Shown: positions 16,001-24,834, numbered from the stretch's first letter. The stretch: 64,000 nucleotides of DNA from Proruminimicrobium sp963666965 (GCA_963666965.1 OY762939.1:1488001-1552000); one strand, 5' to 3'. Program-made: numbers and translations. Notes: generated by a model not told the origin, from the sequence alone.

Positions 16001-16258
16001 TTACTGTTTTTCTTCTACTTTAACCTGCTTTACCTCTTTTTTCTTTTTAAGTTCCGATATTTCCAACTCTATTTCTTCCTGTTTTCTGCTGAGAACGTCT
16101 CTGACAGCTTTATCAAGAAGCTGAGTCTGGGATAAATGTTTATATCCTTCTTCGTCTTTTTTAAGCTTTATCCATTCAATAGCAATTTTAACAACATCAT
16201 ACTTCCCCATCTTAGATTCAAAAAATACCTGATCCAAAGGTTTTTCAGCAATAACCAT
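16001..16258 (-). CDS. rpoZ: Probable RNA polymerase omega subunit
   Basis: 85-aa protein. GKYDVVKIAIEWIKL matches the N(R/K)Y-x-LV-xx-A-xRA helix of omega, and LSQTQLLDKAVRDVL the second helix that wraps the beta' C-terminus. A Lys/Glu-rich tail (residues 58-85) follows. The position between gmk and coaBC is the standard place for rpoZ in Firmicutes and Thermotogae, which supports a rather divergent sequence. Omega assists assembly of RNA polymerase and in some bacteria binds ppGpp. If the similarity is misleading it is simply a small conserved protein. Confidence 0.75.
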   Translation of the reverse strand: MVIAEKPLDQVFFESKMGKYDVVKIAIEWIKLKKDEEGYKHLSQTQLLDKAVRDVLSRKQEEIELEISELKKKKEVKQVKVEEKQ

Positions 16259-16276
16259 TTACACCCTCCGCTAAAA

Positions 16277-16867
16277 TTAAAATACTATTTTATTTCTTTT
16301 TATAGATAACCGTTCTGCTCTTATGACCGATTTAACATCCTCTGTGCTTCTGTCAAGTTTATCATTTAATACAAGATAATCGTATCTGTCCGCATATTTT
16401 ATTTCTTTTTTCGCATTTTCTATTCTTTTATTTATGGTCTCAATAGAATCTTTATTTCTCTTTATAAGTCTTTTTTTGAGTTCTCCAAGCGTAGGAGTCA
16501 TAATAAAAATCATCAAAGCGTCTTTATATTGTTTCTTTATCTGCAAAGCCCCCTGGACGTCTATATCAAGCAGCACGTCTTTGCCTTTTTTAAGTGATTT
16601 GTTAAGCGTATCTTTACTGGTTCCGTAATAATTATCGTGAACTTTTGCCCATTCGGCAAACTTGCCGGCAGCAACTGATTTTTTAAATTGATCCTGATCT
16701 GTAAAGAAATACTCTCTGCCGTTTTTTTCGCCTTTTCTTGGAAGCCTTGTAGTCGTAGAAACTGAATAAATCACGTTTTTATCGTCTTTTATGACGGCAT
16801 CACATATGCTTGTTTTACCTGCGCCCGAAGGAGCAGAAACTATGATTATAATTCCGTGTTTTTTCAT
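16277..16867 (-). CDS. gmk: Guanylate kinase
   Basis: 196-aa GMP kinase. P-loop SAPSGAGKTSI at residues 11-21; GMP-binding motifs STTTRLPRKGEKNGREYFF; VLLDIDVQGALQIKK; IFIMTPTLGELKKRL and the lid residues RNKDSIETINKRIENA. It phosphorylates GMP to GDP. Full length for the family. The ATG is coupled to the yebC stop (1-nt overlap). Together with the omega gene downstream this is a conserved pairing. Confidence 0.96.
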   Translation of the reverse strand: MKKHGIIIIVSAPSGAGKTSICDAVIKDDKNVIYSVSTTTRLPRKGEKNGREYFFTDQDQFKKSVAAGKFAEWAKVHDNYYGTSKDTLNKSLKKGKDVLLDIDVQGALQIKKQYKDALMIFIMTPTLGELKKRLIKRNKDSIETINKRIENAKKEIKYADRYDYLVLNDKLDRSTEDVKSVIRAERLSIKRNKIVF

Positions 16868-17616
16868 TAAACGCTGTATTTTTCCATATCTTCTTTTGAA
16901 ATATCAAAATTAGCAAATACATTTTTTACGTCATCATGTTCTTCAAGTTCATCCATAAGTTTTATCATATGTTCGGCATCTGCACCCGTAAGCTGAACGT
17001 ATGTCTGCGGAATCATTGAAACTTCAGACGAGGCAACTTTTATATTCTTTTCAGTTAAAGCATTTTTTACTGTTTCAACATCTTCAGGTTTTGTATAAAT
17101 TTCATATCCGTCATCTGAAGAAGAAAAATCTTCAGCTCCGTTATCAAGAGCAAGATTCATCAAAGTTTCTTCATCAGAACCTGCTTTGTCAACCGCAATA
17201 TATCCTTTTCTTGAAAACATCCATCCTACGCATCCTGATTCACCCATATTACCTGAATGTTTAGAAAATATTCTTCTTATATCAGCCGAAGTTCTATTTT
17301 TGTTATCAGTAGTGGTTTCAACTATGAGAGCAACTCCCGCAGGACCGTATCCTTCATAAGTTATTTCTTCGTAAGTTGCGCCCGGAATTTCGCCTGTTCC
17401 TCTCTGGATAGCCTTTTTTATGTTATCCTGAGGCATATTCGCTTCTCTTGCATCGTTCATCGCCTTTCTGAGTCTTGCGTTATTTTCAGGATTTCCGCCG
17501 CTTTCTCTTGCCGAAACAACGATTTCCCTGATAATTTTTGTAAAGACTTTTCCTCTTTTTGAGTCCATTGCTGCTTTTTTGTGTTTAATACTGGCCCACT
17601 TATTATGTCCCGACAT
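16867..17616 (-). CDS. yebC: YebC/PmpR family protein
   Basis: 249-aa YebC family protein. MSGHNKWASIKHKKAAMD and RGKVFTKIIREI are the near-invariant N-terminus; GYGPAGVALIVETTTDNKNRT, FSKHGSNMG-like sequence (here FSKHSGNMGESGCVGWMF) and the acidic C-terminal ELEEHDDVKNVFANFDI follow. Described members act as transcriptional regulators or as factors relieving ribosome stalling. The ATG has AAGGAG upstream. It lies 18 nt after the lipoprotein gene. Confidence 0.95.
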   Translation of the reverse strand: MSGHNKWASIKHKKAAMDSKRGKVFTKIIREIVVSARESGGNPENNARLRKAMNDAREANMPQDNIKKAIQRGTGEIPGATYEEITYEGYGPAGVALIVETTTDNKNRTSADIRRIFSKHSGNMGESGCVGWMFSRKGYIAVDKAGSDEETLMNLALDNGAEDFSSSDDGYEIYTKPEDVETVKNALTEKNIKVASSEVSMIPQTYVQLTGADAEHMIKLMDELEEHDDVKNVFANFDISKEDMEKYSV

Positions 17617-17634
17617 GACGACGCTCCTTATAAT

Positions 17635-18549
17635 TTAATATCTTATTTTAAAAATTTGTTTTCCGGTTCCGTCAAACGCTGTCCTTGAAACTTTTTTATC
17701 GTTTACGTAATAATCTATAAACAGCGGTATCTCTGAATTATTGTTACTGTATATCTTTGTTTCTCCGTCGAGTTTGCCGTTTTTATATTTTTCTATTTTA
17801 TTTATTGCTCCGTCCTCGTAGTAAGTTTTTGTGTCTCCCACAAGTTTATTCTGGGAGTAATTGTATTCTTTAAGCAATATGCCGTTTGAAAAATATTCTT
17901 TGCTGGAGCCTTCTTTTTTGCCGTTATAATACTCTATTTCTATTTTAACGGTGCCTGTCACATAATACTCTTTATATACCCCGTCAAGAACACCGTCATA
18001 ATACTGCGCTGATGATAAAAGAGTTCCCGTAGGCGAATATTTTCTCAAAACGCCGTTTAACAGATTGTTTTTATAAACAGACTCTGTTTTTTTATTGCCG
18101 TTGTCATAATATTCCGTAACCTGTCCCTCAAGAGCTCCGTTTTTATAATTTCTGACATATTCCAAATTTCCGCTTGGGTAGTATTTTTTATTTACGCCTT
18201 CAAGTTTTCCGCCATTATAATTTGTTTCCGCAACTAACTTTTTGCTCATATCATACTGTTTAACAAGCCCCTGCGGCGTTTCACCTTCAAATGAAACGAC
18301 ATTGCCGTTTTTATCCAGCTTTTCTCTGGCAATGATTTTGTCATTTAAAACATATTCATATTCTCTTGGAACGCCGTTTGTGACAAGAGTGAGTCTTTTT
18401 TCGGTAAAAACAGGATTTTCAGAAGCAATCTGATCGCCCGGTTCTGTAGGCGTTATGGTATACAATTCATCTTTTATTTTTTGGCCTGAAGAACACGAAA
18501 CAACGGAGACGGTAAAGAAACATATTAAACAACATAAAAAATATTTCAT
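17635..18549 (-). CDS. Lipoprotein with MORN-variant (YwqK-like) repeats
   Basis: 304-aa lipoprotein. The signal peptide MKYFLCCLICFFTVSVVSC ends in a lipobox (VVSC), so it should be lipidated at Cys19. From about residue 65 to 285 there are some ten 22-24 residue repeats with the pattern G-x-x-x-G-x-x-x-x-Y-(Y/F)-x-x-G-x-(L/K), for example YYPSGNLEYVRNYKNG and EYYDNGNKKTESVYKNN. These are MORN-2 variant repeats of the YwqK type, found in many bacterial lipoproteins of unknown role. It is coupled to atpC by a 1-nt overlap, an unexpected place for a lipoprotein gene. No partner toxin is visible. Confidence 0.82.
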   Translation of the reverse strand: MKYFLCCLICFFTVSVVSCSSGQKIKDELYTITPTEPGDQIASENPVFTEKRLTLVTNGVPREYEYVLNDKIIAREKLDKNGNVVSFEGETPQGLVKQYDMSKKLVAETNYNGGKLEGVNKKYYPSGNLEYVRNYKNGALEGQVTEYYDNGNKKTESVYKNNLLNGVLRKYSPTGTLLSSAQYYDGVLDGVYKEYYVTGTVKIEIEYYNGKKEGSSKEYFSNGILLKEYNYSQNKLVGDTKTYYEDGAINKIEKYKNGKLDGETKIYSNNNSEIPLFIDYYVNDKKVSRTAFDGTGKQIFKIRY

Positions 18550-18980
18550 TATTTCGAACCTCTGTTTCTGTTTTTTATTTTATTTTTTTGAAATAATTTC
18601 AAATCTAAAATGGCCTTCTCCAAATTATGCTCATTTATTGCCGAATTAACTTTATCTTTCTTTTTAATCTGGTCCTCGGCATATTTCTGAGCCTGAAGTA
18701 TTTTTTGTTCGTCAAGATCTTCGGATCTTACTGCAAAATCCGATATTACGCTCGCCGCGTTGTCGGATATTTCAAGAAATCCGCCTATTATTGAAATATA
18801 TTTCTTTTCACCGTTACAATCTATTTCAACCTGGCCGCCAGTAAGTTTTGTAATAATATCGGCATGATCCGGCAAAACAGTAATAATCCCGCTTTCAGTA
18901 GGCAGACTAACCTGGCTGACTTCGCCGCTGAAAACAGAACCCTCAGGAGAAAGTATATCTAATTTTAGAAACTTTGTCAT
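18549..18980 (-). CDS. atpC: ATP synthase F1 epsilon subunit
   Basis: About 143-aa epsilon subunit of F1. N-terminal beta-sandwich with LDILSPEGSVFSGEVSQVSL, TESGIITVLPDHADII and YISIIGGFLEISDN; C-terminal helical hairpin from about residue 85, including the family's EKAILDLKLF region. It couples rotation to catalysis and can inhibit ATP hydrolysis. I choose ATG 18980; a TTG 15 nt upstream keeps the frame but adds nothing conserved. Last subunit gene of the operon. Confidence 0.94.
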   Translation of the reverse strand: MTKFLKLDILSPEGSVFSGEVSQVSLPTESGIITVLPDHADIITKLTGGQVEIDCNGEKKYISIIGGFLEISDNAASVISDFAVRSEDLDEQKILQAQKYAEDQIKKKDKVNSAINEHNLEKAILDLKLFQKNKIKNRNRGSK

Positions 18981-18998
18981 TGTATTTTTTACCAATCT

Positions 18999-20414
18999 TT
19001 ATTTACTGCTTTTATTTGCTCTGGCAACAACGTCTTCTATCGTGCCTGCCATATAAAAATTCTGTTCCGATATGCCGTCGTGTTTGCCTTCTATTATTTC
19101 TTTAAATCCCTTTATAGTATCTTCAATTTTAACATATTTTCCTTCAAAACCGGTAAAGGTTTCCGCAACAAACATAGGCTGCGTCAAAAATTTCTGTATT
19201 TTTCTTGCTCTGGCGACGGTGAGTTTGTCTTCATCAGACAATTCATCTATACCTAATATGGCTATAATATCCTGAAGATCTTTATACCTTTGAAGCGTTT
19301 TTTTGACGTTCATTGCAACTTCATAATGTTCCTGTCCGACAACGTTGGGGTCAACAAGTCTGGAAGATGACGTTAAAGGATTTACTGCAGGATACAAACC
19401 CTGTTCCACTATCGCTCTGTCAAGGGTAATAGTCGCATCAAGATGCGAGAATATCGTAACAGGAGCCGGATCGGTATAATCGTCTGCCGGAACATATATA
19501 GCCTGTACCGAAGTAACAGACCCTTTATTTGTTGAAGCTATCCTTTCCTGAAGCTCGCCCATATCCTGAGCAAGATTGGGCTGATATCCGACTGCCGATG
19601 ACATTCTTCCCAAAAGAGCAGATACTTCGCTTCCGGCCTGGGCAAATCTGTAAATATTGTCTATAAAAAGCAATACATCTTCTCCTTTCTCGTCTCTAAA
19701 ATGCTCGGCCATTGTAAGACCCGTCAAAGCGACTCTCATTCTGCTTCCCGGAGGTTCATTCATCTGTCCGAAAACCAATACGGTCTTATCCAAAACATTT
19801 GATTCTTTCATTTCAATCCACAAATCGGTTCCTTCTCTTGAACGCTCTCCGACTCCCGCAAAAACAGAATGGCCTTCATGCTCCATGGCGATATTTCTTA
19901 TCAGTTCCTTAACAACAACTGTTTTTCCTACGCCGGCGCCGCCGAATATGCCTATTTTGCCGCCTTTTGTAAAAGGAGCTATTAAATCTATAACTTTTAT
20001 TCCGGTTTCCAAAACCTCAGGAACCGTTTTTTGGTCTGAAAGTTTCGGAGCAGGTTTATGTATAGGCGCAAATTGCGAAGTTTTTGAATCAATTTTTTCA
20101 AGTCCGTCAATCGAATCTCCCAGAACATTAAAAATTCTTCCGAGCGTCTTTTCCCCTACCGGAACAGATATAGGAGCATTTGTTCTTAGAGCTTTTGTAC
20201 CTCTTTTTAAACCGTCCGTTGAGCCCAGAGCTATGGCTCTTACTTCAAAATTATCAAGCTGGAACATAGTTTCCAAAACGAGCTTTGATCCGTCGTTATT
20301 CTCAACATGCAGGGCTTCATAAATATCCGGAGTCTCATTTTTAAATTTAACGTCAACTACAGGGCCTTGAATCCTGATAACAAAACCTTCATTTTTCTTG
20401 ATATTGTTTTCCAT
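18999..20414 (-). CDS. atpD: ATP synthase F1 beta subunit
   Basis: 471-aa catalytic beta subunit. Walker A GGAGVGKTVVVKELI near residue 155; GERSREGTDL with the catalytic Glu; Walker B VLLFIDNIYRFAQAGSEVS; and the signature PAVNPLTSSSRLVDP. Length and motifs are normal. It carries the catalytic nucleotide sites of the F1 ring. Confidence 0.98.
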   Translation of the reverse strand: MENNIKKNEGFVIRIQGPVVDVKFKNETPDIYEALHVENNDGSKLVLETMFQLDNFEVRAIALGSTDGLKRGTKALRTNAPISVPVGEKTLGRIFNVLGDSIDGLEKIDSKTSQFAPIHKPAPKLSDQKTVPEVLETGIKVIDLIAPFTKGGKIGIFGGAGVGKTVVVKELIRNIAMEHEGHSVFAGVGERSREGTDLWIEMKESNVLDKTVLVFGQMNEPPGSRMRVALTGLTMAEHFRDEKGEDVLLFIDNIYRFAQAGSEVSALLGRMSSAVGYQPNLAQDMGELQERIASTNKGSVTSVQAIYVPADDYTDPAPVTIFSHLDATITLDRAIVEQGLYPAVNPLTSSSRLVDPNVVGQEHYEVAMNVKKTLQRYKDLQDIIAILGIDELSDEDKLTVARARKIQKFLTQPMFVAETFTGFEGKYVKIEDTIKGFKEIIEGKHDGISEQNFYMAGTIEDVVARANKSSK

Positions 20415-20442
20415 TACTATATCCTTTGCTACTTTATAATCT

Positions 20443-21285
20443 TCAACTTATAAGACCGTTAGCCAAATCTAAAATTTCGTTTGTTATTCTTTCCTGCCTG
20501 GATTTATTGTAAACCGTCGTGAGAAAATTAGAAATCTCGTTTGCATTTTCTTTTGAATTGCTCATAGCCTGCATTCTCGCGGCCTGTTCGGAAGCGTAAG
20601 AATTCATTATCATGTCATAAAATTCGACTTCAAAATAATAAGGCAGCAAACTTTTAAAAACTTCCTGTGGTGAAGGTTCAAATATATGAACTCCTTTATC
20701 TATAAAATCTTTATCTATTTCAACCGGAGCCAAAATTTCTCTTACCGGATACTGCACCATACGGTTTTTAAAATTTGTATAAATTACCTCTACGCCGTCT
20801 ATCTTTTTCTGAGCGTAGTAAGTTTTTATGAATTTTAATATATGAATAAATTCGGAATATTGAGGAAAAGTAGTGCCCATATTAAATGACGCTACAACGT
20901 TAAAGTCGCGCTTTATGCAAAACATCTGGGCCTTTTTGCCTATTGTAATTATATAATCGTTTTTTGACGCTTTTGAAACAAATTCCGAAAATAAATTTGC
21001 AAGCAATCCGCCGCATAAACCTTTATCCGGAGATATCAAATAAATAAGTTTTTTTCCTGTTAAGTTTTTGGCTTTAAAAAATGATTGTTCAAGCTCGTTG
21101 CCGTGTTTTGTTAGAAGTTTCTGAACAACTCTTTTCACTCTCTCGGCATACGGTTTGTTTTTTTCAACAGCCGTCTGCGCTTTTTTTATTTTTGACGCAG
21201 CTATCATTTCCATAGCTTTTGAAATCTGAGCTATGTTGCTTGCCGTCTTTATTCTCTTTTTTATCTGCTGCAAACTCTCTGCCAT
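20443..21285 (-). CDS. atpG: ATP synthase F1 gamma subunit
   Basis: 280-aa central rotor-shaft subunit. The N-terminal helix IKKRIKTASNIAQISKAMEMIAASK and the C-terminal helix with ASEQAARMQAMSNSKENA and TTVYNKSRQERITNEI, which form the coiled coil inside the alpha/beta ring, are well conserved; SPDKGLCGGL is the central-domain landmark. Gene order and spacing are standard for an F-type operon. Confidence 0.96.
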   Translation of the reverse strand: MAESLQQIKKRIKTASNIAQISKAMEMIAASKIKKAQTAVEKNKPYAERVKRVVQKLLTKHGNELEQSFFKAKNLTGKKLIYLISPDKGLCGGLLANLFSEFVSKASKNDYIITIGKKAQMFCIKRDFNVVASFNMGTTFPQYSEFIHILKFIKTYYAQKKIDGVEVIYTNFKNRMVQYPVREILAPVEIDKDFIDKGVHIFEPSPQEVFKSLLPYYFEVEFYDMIMNSYASEQAARMQAMSNSKENANEISNFLTTVYNKSRQERITNEILDLANGLIS

Positions 21286-21320
21286 TTCTACTCCGTCAAA
21301 AGATATATTGCTTTTTCAGT

Positions 21321-22835
21321 TTAAATAACCGTTTTTTTGCATTCTTCTATTCTTTTTTTAAGCTCAGAAAGCGTATTTTCATCAAGTTTTTTATTTTCTG
21401 ATATTTTTATTACAAGATCTTTGTAATTGGTTTTTATAAAATCAATTATTTTGTTTTCTATTTCCAAAACCCTTTCAACCGGCACATCGTCCATACATCC
21501 CGATGTCGCCGAATATATCGCTATAACTTCGGATACTTCGTCATACGGCTGATACTGGGGCTGCTTTAATATTTCGGTTAAGATTCTGCCTCTTAAAAGT
21601 TTTTTTAACGTATCGTCATCAAGATCAGAACCGAACTGAGCAAAACTCTGAAGTTCTCTGAACTGTGAAAGTTCCAGTCTTACAGGCCCTGCAAGCTGTT
21701 TCATCGGTTTTGTCTGGGCTGCTCCGCCGACTCTTGAAACTGATAACCCGACGTTTAAAGCAGGTCTTATTCCGGCATTAAACAAATCGGCTTCAAGATA
21801 TATCTGTCCGTCTGTGATCGATATAACGTTTGTGGGAATATAGGCCGACATATCGTTCCCCTGAGTTTCTATTATAGGAAGCGCCGTAAGAGTTCCTCCG
21901 CCGTTTTTATCCGAAAGTCTTACCGCTCTTTCCAAAAGTCTTGAATGAAGATAAAAAATATCGCCGGGATATGCTTCTCTTCCGGCCGGTTTTCTTAATA
22001 ACAGAGATAATTGTCTGTATGCCCATGCATGTTTTGTCAAATCGTCATAAACTACAAGTACATCTTCGCCTTTATCCGCAAAATATTCGCCTATCGCGCA
22101 TGCCGCAAAAGGAGCTACATATTGAAGAGAAGCCGTATCGGAAGCCGTTGCTGAAACGACTATCGTATAATCAAGAGCTCCTTCTTCTTTAAGTTTTGCC
22201 ACTATTCTTGCTATGTTAGATCTTTTCTGGCCTATGGCGCAGTAAATGCAAATTACTTTTTTAAGACCCAAATCCTGTTTTTTCTGGTTTATTATGGTGT
22301 CTATCGCTATTGCTGTTTTTCCGGTATTTCTGTCACCTATTATAAGTTCTCTCTGTCCTCTTCCTATCGGAATCATGGCATCAATCGCTTTTATTCCGGT
22401 TTTTATAGGGCTGTCAACGGGGCTTCTTTCGATAATGCCGGGAGCTATTTTTTCAAAAGGATATAATTTGCCGTCATTTATTTTTAATTCTTTTTCATCC
22501 AAAGGAAGTCCCATCGGATCTATAACTCTTCCGAGAAGTTTCTCAGACACATTTATACCGAGAATTTTTCCGGTTGTAGTAACTTTCATTCCTCTTGTAA
22601 CTTCAATTTCAGAAAGCAAAACTATGTAGACTGCGTCCTCATCCAGATTTAAAACAAGTCCTTTTGCTTTATTTTCAAATTCGACTTCTTCTCCGTATCC
22701 TGCGCCCGACAATCCGCTTGCTCTGACAATGCCGTCGCCAACAGTATCAACAATTCCGAAATTTTCAAGTTCCGGACTGCTGTTTACGGAATTCAGTTTA
22801 TCTTCAATTTGTTTAATAAGTTCTTCTGGTTTCAT
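21321..22835 (-). CDS. atpA: ATP synthase F1 alpha subunit
   Basis: 504-aa non-catalytic alpha subunit. Walker A GDRNTGKTAIAID near residue 170, the P-loop-linked CIYCAIGQKRSNIARIV, VVYDDLTKHAWAYRQLSLLL, and the family signature PALNVGLSVSRVGGAAQ near residue 365. The ATG overlaps the end of atpH by 4 nt. Normal length. Confidence 0.98.
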   Translation of the reverse strand: MKPEELIKQIEDKLNSVNSSPELENFGIVDTVGDGIVRASGLSGAGYGEEVEFENKAKGLVLNLDEDAVYIVLLSEIEVTRGMKVTTTGKILGINVSEKLLGRVIDPMGLPLDEKELKINDGKLYPFEKIAPGIIERSPVDSPIKTGIKAIDAMIPIGRGQRELIIGDRNTGKTAIAIDTIINQKKQDLGLKKVICIYCAIGQKRSNIARIVAKLKEEGALDYTIVVSATASDTASLQYVAPFAACAIGEYFADKGEDVLVVYDDLTKHAWAYRQLSLLLRKPAGREAYPGDIFYLHSRLLERAVRLSDKNGGGTLTALPIIETQGNDMSAYIPTNVISITDGQIYLEADLFNAGIRPALNVGLSVSRVGGAAQTKPMKQLAGPVRLELSQFRELQSFAQFGSDLDDDTLKKLLRGRILTEILKQPQYQPYDEVSEVIAIYSATSGCMDDVPVERVLEIENKIIDFIKTNYKDLVIKISENKKLDENTLSELKKRIEECKKTVI

Positions 22836-23188
22836 AAATTCTCTCTTATATCTTTCATTATTTTTTTAACTATACCTGACACCGTATAATCAAGAGTATA
22901 ATCGCCGAAATTTATTTTTATGCCTGCCCCTATTTCATCATCCTGTCTTGTAAAAACAATTTTTTTACCGGGAAACATTTCATAAAGTTTCATTTTTGAA
23001 GACTCAGACAGAACGCCCGAGTATTTTGCCGTTACCGTCGAGTGCCTCAAAGCATTATTCAAATGCCTGATAAATAATTTCATGTCAGGTTTTGATAAAT
23101 TTGCAAGAATCCATTTCGAAACATCTTCCGATACATCTCCCTGCAGGGTTATTAAATAAGCAAGTTTTTTAATTTGTTCCTTTGTCAT
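22832..23188 (-). CDS. atpH: ATP synthase F1 delta subunit, unusually short
   Basis: 118-aa protein in the atpH position between atpF and atpA. The C-terminal half fits the delta/OSCP family: TAKYSGVLSESSKMKLYEM followed by KIVFTRQDDEIGAGIKINF and GDYTLDYTVSGIVKKI, matching the usual pattern of a beta strand, an (I/V)GG-like turn and a last strand and helix. The N-terminal six-helix domain, which normally binds the tips of the alpha subunits, has only about 50 residues here against some 105 in typical 175-180 aa subunits. The stator attachment is therefore probably reduced or remodelled. It overlaps atpF by 20 nt and atpA by 4 nt. There is no sign of a frameshift. Confidence 0.82.
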   Translation of the reverse strand: MTKEQIKKLAYLITLQGDVSEDVSKWILANLSKPDMKLFIRHLNNALRHSTVTAKYSGVLSESSKMKLYEMFPGKKIVFTRQDDEIGAGIKINFGDYTLDYTVSGIVKKIMKDIRENL

Positions 23189-23690
23189 ATTCTATTTTCT
23201 CTATTTTATCTATTGCTTTAGCAAGAACTGCCGTTTTTTCCTGTTCTGTAAAAATCTCAGACAATACTTTTGAAACTATTTTCTGAGAAATATCCACAGA
23301 CATTTTCCCTATCTGCATATTTGCTTTTTCAAACTCCGCAAGAGCCTGTCTTCTTGCTTCATCCAAAATATTTTCGGACTGTTTTTTTGCTTCCTCTGCG
23401 CTTTTATCTTTAATATCCTTAGCTACATTCTTTGTATTTTCGAGTATTTTATCGGCATCCGTTTTAGCTGTTTTCAAAATACCGATTTTTTTTGATTCGG
23501 CTTCCTCTAAGGTTTTTTTTGCATTTTCAGCATCTTCAAGCCCCTGCCTGATTCTCTTGCTTCTCTCGTCAAGCATTGCCATTACGGGCTTGTAAAGAAA
23601 AAACTTCAAAAGAAAAAATATTATAAGGAAATTTATAATCTGCCCTATAAATAAGCCGGTTTCTAATCCGAATAAATTTAATATTTCCAT
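23169..23690 (-). CDS. atpF: ATP synthase F0 b subunit
   Basis: 173-aa peripheral-stalk b subunit: one N-terminal membrane helix (FIGQIINFLIIFFLLKFFLY), the conserved basic turn KPVMAMLDERSKRIRQGLEDA, then a long uninterrupted Lys/Glu/Ala-rich helix to the end, as expected of the stalk dimer. It overlaps the start of the short delta gene by 20 nt. Confidence 0.96.
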   Translation of the reverse strand: MEILNLFGLETGLFIGQIINFLIIFFLLKFFLYKPVMAMLDERSKRIRQGLEDAENAKKTLEEAESKKIGILKTAKTDADKILENTKNVAKDIKDKSAEEAKKQSENILDEARRQALAEFEKANMQIGKMSVDISQKIVSKVLSEIFTEQEKTAVLAKAIDKIEKIEYDKGTN

Positions 23691-23696
23691 ATTTTT

Positions 23697-23906
23697 TTAC
23701 TTTAAAACAAAAGCTGAAACCAAAGCATATATTGCGATTGATTCAGCAAATGCCATGGCAATAAGCATATTTGTCAAAACTTTTCCCGTAGCTTCCGGAT
23801 TTCTTCCGATTGCTTCAACAGCTTTTGCACCTATCAAACCTATTGCGATTCCTGGTCCGATTCCGCCGACTGCAACTACCATTGCGCCTGCCAATGTAAC
23901 TGTCAT
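23697..23906 (-). CDS. atpE: ATP synthase F0 c subunit
   Basis: 69-aa c subunit: two membrane helices around the polar loop GRNPEATGK. The ion-binding carboxylate is the Glu of MAFAESIAIY in helix 2. Sodium-binding rings have a Gln in helix 1 and Ser-Thr after the Glu. Here the helix 1 position is Ile (GIGPGIAIG) and the pair after Glu is Ser-Ile, which argues for proton coupling. That is inference from residue pattern only. A strong ribosome-binding site (AGGAGGAAG) fits the high copy number needed for the ring. Confidence 0.96.
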   Translation of the reverse strand: MTVTLAGAMVVAVGGIGPGIAIGLIGAKAVEAIGRNPEATGKVLTNMLIAMAFAESIAIYALVSAFVLK

Positions 23907-23942
23907 CTTCTTCCTCCTGAAAATATATCTCCAACTTAATGC

Positions 23943-24710
23943 TTAATGATTTTTTTCTGTCATTATGCTCATAAATACCATCGTAAGCATTGAAAAAACT
24001 ATCGCCTGTATAAGAGCAACAAGTATTTCCAAAATCATAAACGGAACTTTTGCAAAAGCCTGTCCCAAAATTATGATTGCGTCCGGCACGGGAACTGCCG
24101 CAATTATTGATGATACCGTGCCAAGAACAACTTCACCTGCCCAAATATTGCCGAACAATCTGAATGAAAAAGAGAGAATCTTTGTAAACTCTCCTATAAA
24201 TTCCAAGAAACCCACAAATAAAAATATCGGCAGCATCTTAAAGGATATAAATCTGCCTATATAAGATTTTATTCCCGTATACTTAACGGAATAAAGATGC
24301 GTGACAAACAAAGAAATTACGGCAAGCGCAAGCGTAAGATTTAAATCGCTTGTGGCAGTGCGGAAAAGCGCAACTCCGTCATGTTCTCCTGCCGCCGCGG
24401 AATGAAATCTTATAGTTTCAACTCCGGGGATAAGCCCCATAAAGTTAGAAATTACTATCATCACAAAAAACGTCATCACCCACGGAAAAATATATGAAGC
24501 TCTTGAACCTGCAATATCTTTTGTCGTGTTGTAAAAATATTCTATAGCCATCTCGCATATATTTTGAAATTTTTTCGGATAAAGCGAAACAGAAAATCTG
24601 AATGCGATAATTACGGCAACAATCACCGCATCGGTAATCACGGTCATAAGAACTGTATTTGTTATAGGGATTCCGAAAACGGTTGATATTACACTTGGAG
24701 CTATTGTCAT
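23943..24710 (-). CDS. atpB: ATP synthase F0 a subunit
   Basis: 255-aa membrane subunit forming the ion channels beside the c ring. The essential Arg lies in SFSFRLFGNIWAGEVVLG near residue 185; PWVMTFFVMIVISNFMGLIPG and the C-terminal ILEILVALIQAIVFSMLTM are also standard. It has a good promoter and a GAGGAT ribosome-binding site. First gene of the operon; no atpI is seen upstream. Confidence 0.96.
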   Translation of the reverse strand: MTIAPSVISTVFGIPITNTVLMTVITDAVIVAVIIAFRFSVSLYPKKFQNICEMAIEYFYNTTKDIAGSRASYIFPWVMTFFVMIVISNFMGLIPGVETIRFHSAAAGEHDGVALFRTATSDLNLTLALAVISLFVTHLYSVKYTGIKSYIGRFISFKMLPIFLFVGFLEFIGEFTKILSFSFRLFGNIWAGEVVLGTVSSIIAAVPVPDAIIILGQAFAKVPFMILEILVALIQAIVFSMLTMVFMSIMTEKNH

Positions 24711-24760
24711 TCTAACATATCCTCATATAAAAAACCACATTTGTGACATATAATTTTTTG

Positions 24761-24789
24761 ATTCTACTATTATAGCAAATCATTGTCAA
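24761..24789 (-). promoter_or_regulatory. Promoter of the ATP synthase operon
   Basis: On the minus strand a perfect TTGACA (24789-24784), 17-bp spacer, and TAGAAT (24766-24761), giving a leader of about 45 nt before atpB. A TATAAT at 24775-24770 lies inside the spacer and is too close to the -35 to be the main -10. Confidence 0.75.
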
Positions 24790-24834
24790 TAATTGATTGT
24801 TTTTTGTTTGATTTTAAATTGAATTTATCTATTA

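Noticed and set aside
17635..18549. Calling the MORN-repeat lipoprotein an antitoxin
   Set aside because: YwqK-like repeats are sometimes labelled antitoxin, but no toxin-like gene is adjacent and the protein has a lipoprotein signal.
19657..20322. Plus-strand open frame of 221 codons opposite atpD
   Set aside because: Antisense to the highly conserved beta subunit; no start signal or recognisable domain.
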